A stretch of DNA of 64,000 nt, taken from contig LR746269.1 in the NCBI GenBank assembly GCA_902729315.2, positions 7,352,231-7,416,230 of the forward strand, read 5' to 3'. A program made the position numbers and the translations under genes. Under the pieces are notes generated by a model. It made no database searches, was not told the origin of the DNA, and saw only the letters and a list, made by a program, of their open reading frames with translations. Below are positions 61,405 to 64,000 of the stretch, piece after piece; within the stretch, counting starts at the first letter, position 1, and every line of letters starts with the position of its first letter. This DNA comes from Spirodela intermedia. Its lineage: Eukaryota; Streptophyta; Magnoliopsida; Alismatales; Araceae.

Positions 61405-62440
61405 CCTGATGCCTGCTCTCCGAGGGATCGCTGGAATCCTTGGTTTTCCCGAGTTATTGTTTGAGAACCTGCTGTACCCTGCGCTTTGTTTTCCACTCTT
61501 TCTTACGGAATCATCAAAGTAGACGTCTTGTTCTCTCTTGTAAGACTGTTTATGGCCTGAATGCTTTGCAATTCCGCAGTCGTCCCCCACCCGGTCAATT
61601 CTTCAACTGGGTTCATCTCCTGGTAAGCGATAGCCCCACTGTTCGCCATCCGATTTGAAGGGTGGGTTTTTTATTCCAGTCACAGCCATTTTTTTCAATA
61701 TGTTTTTTTTTATGAAATCAAGTTTATGAAGACTTAGAAATGGAGTAAGAAGAGATGAATTCAAAATGACAAGAACTATGGGGGTAGGCATAGTGATCCC
61801 CCCGGCGAGAGGTTCTTCCCTTCATCTTGGGCTAGTGTGAATGAGAATAACTAATCAGGCTGTTCTCTATTCATAAGGAACAGCTGTAAAGATAGGAGAA
61901 AGTCCCAAGCCTCTGAGGTTGCAAAATATGATGGCAATATTGATTTGTGTTCATTGCAGAAGAGAGCAAAAGGTTACTCATGTGTAACATGGGATTCACA
62001 TGGTTCTTCATGGAAAAGAAAATGTCAAAAAGTTGAGTGACTAGGATGAATTAATTTTGAAATTAATTAGTATAACTCAGTTAGATGTAAGTTATGGGAC
62101 GACATATAATGTTGTCAAAATATGTAATATTATTGATTTGCATAAGAAATTAAAAATATTATACATGCCAAAATTGTTTACAAATAACTATCGGAGTCTT
62201 AAAACTATTTTGCCCTTCAGCTTGTATGATAAAAATACTTTGAACATGGAGTAATTTAAACATACTTAACTATTATGTAGTAAATTAATACATGCTTACA
62301 TTTTTTGATAAATATTGTTCTTGGGAAAAAGTGAATTGTTAAATTTATTAGTTCGATAAGAACCATTCACCATAAATTTACTATTCTTTACTATGTACAT
62401 TTAGATGTTTGTTGTATATCTTCAATCATCCTTATTGAAT
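61405..62440. other. 3' flank of eL22 and AT-rich intergenic DNA
   Basis: Probable 3' untranslated region to about 61660, then AT-rich sequence without a recognised feature up to the Copia remnant. Confidence 0.45.
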
Positions 62441-62449
62441 TGCACTAGA

Positions 62450-63720
62450 AGGCTAAAGCCTAAAAATAGATAGAAAATTAAGTTGAAATATTAAGTACCA
62501 ATGATGGTGAGGAGTACAACTTAAAAACTTGTGACAAATTCTATTTGATAAAGGTAATGGTTCAGCATTTGACTACCTCACTCACAACACAACTCAATGA
62601 GATTATTGAAAGGATCAGTAGTACATTGTTTAAGAGACAACTTTGAATGAGCTTCTTTGTATGACTCTATAATTAAACTTCAGTTAAGGTAGTTAATAAG
62701 GCATATTTTTTGGTGAATTTATCTTATTCTATGTTATTAGGACTCAAGACATCAAGTGGTTTGGTCTACTAAACTATAAATCTAAATAATGTATTTTTTA
62801 AAATATAATGAGGGTGTCAAGTGTTATATATCTTAGAATCTTATAAAATAGAAGATAAAGCCTAGAGGAGATATGATATTTGATGATGACATTAATGTCA
62901 AAGAGAATTCAACATATTGTTTGATGTGAGAATGATACTATTAGCTCAATTAAGTATAGCTAAATATAGAAAACAATAGTAGAAAATGATTATTGAAATC
63001 ATGATTATTGTATTACATTAAAAATTGAACGAGACAACCTATTGTCACAAAACATTAAGAAAGAGAAGTCAAGATGTCATTGAGATATGTGATGAAGTGG
63101 TTTATGATTTTATTGATACCTCTTTTGGCCATGTGTCAATTCATAGTAAGAACAATGTAGGGTGGACAATTGTTATGAATGAAGAGATGAATTCTTTTGT
63201 AAAAAAGACAAGAAATTTAGTAAAATAAGTATTTGAGTAGAGCAGATAATTCGTTTCCAATGGGCATATAAGAAATAAGAAATTTCACATATGAGTGAGA
63301 CAATAAATAGAAGTCGCATTTAGTAGAATAAGCATGACTAAAGTAAATATATTGATTTCAATAATATTTTCTAACCAATGTTATCACTATCTGATTAAAG
63401 TTATGTTAGCTATGATAACCATGTAGAATTATAATTAAAATAATATAAAACTCTATTGATTATATGAAAATTTAGATATAGAGATCTATAGGTTGCAACT
63501 AGATAGTTTTGTTGAACAAAATGGTAAGAAATTAGTTTATAAGCTTTCGGTGATCCCTTTATCATTTGAAATAAGTTCTATTTAATGGTATAAAATGTTT
63601 GGCACTTTTATGCTGTCATAGAGCTACATGAAGATATATATACATATATTGTTTACTCAATGAGGATTCTTAATTTAATGATGCTATATATTAGTGACAA
63701 GTTGATTATATGTAATTCAA
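62450..63720 (+). mobile_element. Ty1/Copia integrase and reverse transcriptase remnant
   Basis: Broken plus-strand frames recall Copia pol in the correct order. About 62480-62660 has an integrase core-like stretch (DGEEYNLKTCDKFY, NEIIERISSTLF). 63025-63228 includes the segment that starts Copia reverse transcriptase (VGWTIVMNEEMNSFVKKTRN). About 63490-63620 matches the following LDSFVEQNGKKLVYKL...WYKMFGTFML block. No LTR was found. It may continue past the window edge. It is heavily mutated. Confidence 0.7.
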
Positions 63721-63842
63721 TGAATGAAATTACTAATTTGATTGGTCAAACCAATTTGGCATTCATTGAAATCAAGGAACAAACATTGAGATAGAGAGAT
63801 GAGAGCCCTAATAGAATCTCATTTATTTCTCTTTCTTTTCCC

Positions 63843-63845
<3 letters not shown>

Positions 63846-63887
<42 letters not shown>
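63846..63887. repeat. (CT)n microsatellite
   Basis: A perfect 42-bp CT tract near the window end. Confidence 0.95.
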
Positions 63888-63890
<3 letters not shown>

Positions 63891-64000
63891 TCTCCTTTAT
63901 CATCCTCTATTTAAATAAGGAGGACGTGGGGATCTAAGGGATATGAAAAAAGAAAAAAAATGAGAAGAGCGGGGTTTCAACTTTTTTTTTGCTATGTCTT

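Overview
The window looks like a chromosome segment from a flowering plant. It has spliced nuclear genes of plant type (a CYP94 P450, an ATL RING-H2 protein, a PMEI-type secreted protein, a membrane-anchored UDP-xylose synthase), decayed Copia retrotransposons and long AT-rich intergenic DNA. The intron-poor genes are very GC-rich against the AT-rich background, which fits a monocot (probably not a grass) or a magnoliid. This is inference; the species cannot be read from the sequence.

Layout. 1-3060 is AT-rich with no recognisable gene. 3194-4817 is a broken CYP94 P450 followed by a broken tail of an eIF2B-gamma gene (5373-6075). This unit is a degenerate tandem copy of the intact, convergent pair CYP94 (+, 7830-9401) and eIF2B-gamma (-, 13 exons, 9899-16139), with a Copia scrap between the copies. 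Next come an ATL-type RING-H2 gene (-, 17189-17728), an orphan cluster of TGGGCC/T promoter elements near 19.05-19.28 kb, and a PMEI/invertase-inhibitor-like gene (+, 19656-20204).

21.9-29.4 kb is a decayed Copia element (-) carrying two insertions of a separate LTR family. 31.4-33.8 kb holds an intact RING-H2 gene (-) and a head-to-head broken relative (+). A second broken copy lies at 40.4-41.1 kb (-). Just upstream of that copy sits a second Copia element (41406-49293, -, TTATC target duplication), and one of its LTRs is split by a third copy of the 1.67-kb LTR. The rest of the RING copy's upstream sequence lies beyond the element, at 49.29-49.44 kb.

51.3-61.4 kb is a housekeeping cluster: a UDP-glucuronate decarboxylase (+, 7 exons, first intron of U12 AT-AC type), a Tim17/22/23-family translocase (-, 6 exons) and ribosomal protein eL22 (+, 2 exons). 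The last two are divergent and share a 0.8-kb promoter with TGGGCC/T elements and a telo-box. 62.4-63.7 kb is a further Copia remnant (+).

The genes do not form one pathway. The least expected items are the AT-AC intron, the RING family with an acidic repeat built on an ETYEPI-like core, the P450/eIF2B-gamma tandem duplication, and the nested transposons that give a relative insertion order. Exon boundaries were read by eye from splice sites, reading-frame continuity and remembered family sequence, without alignment software.
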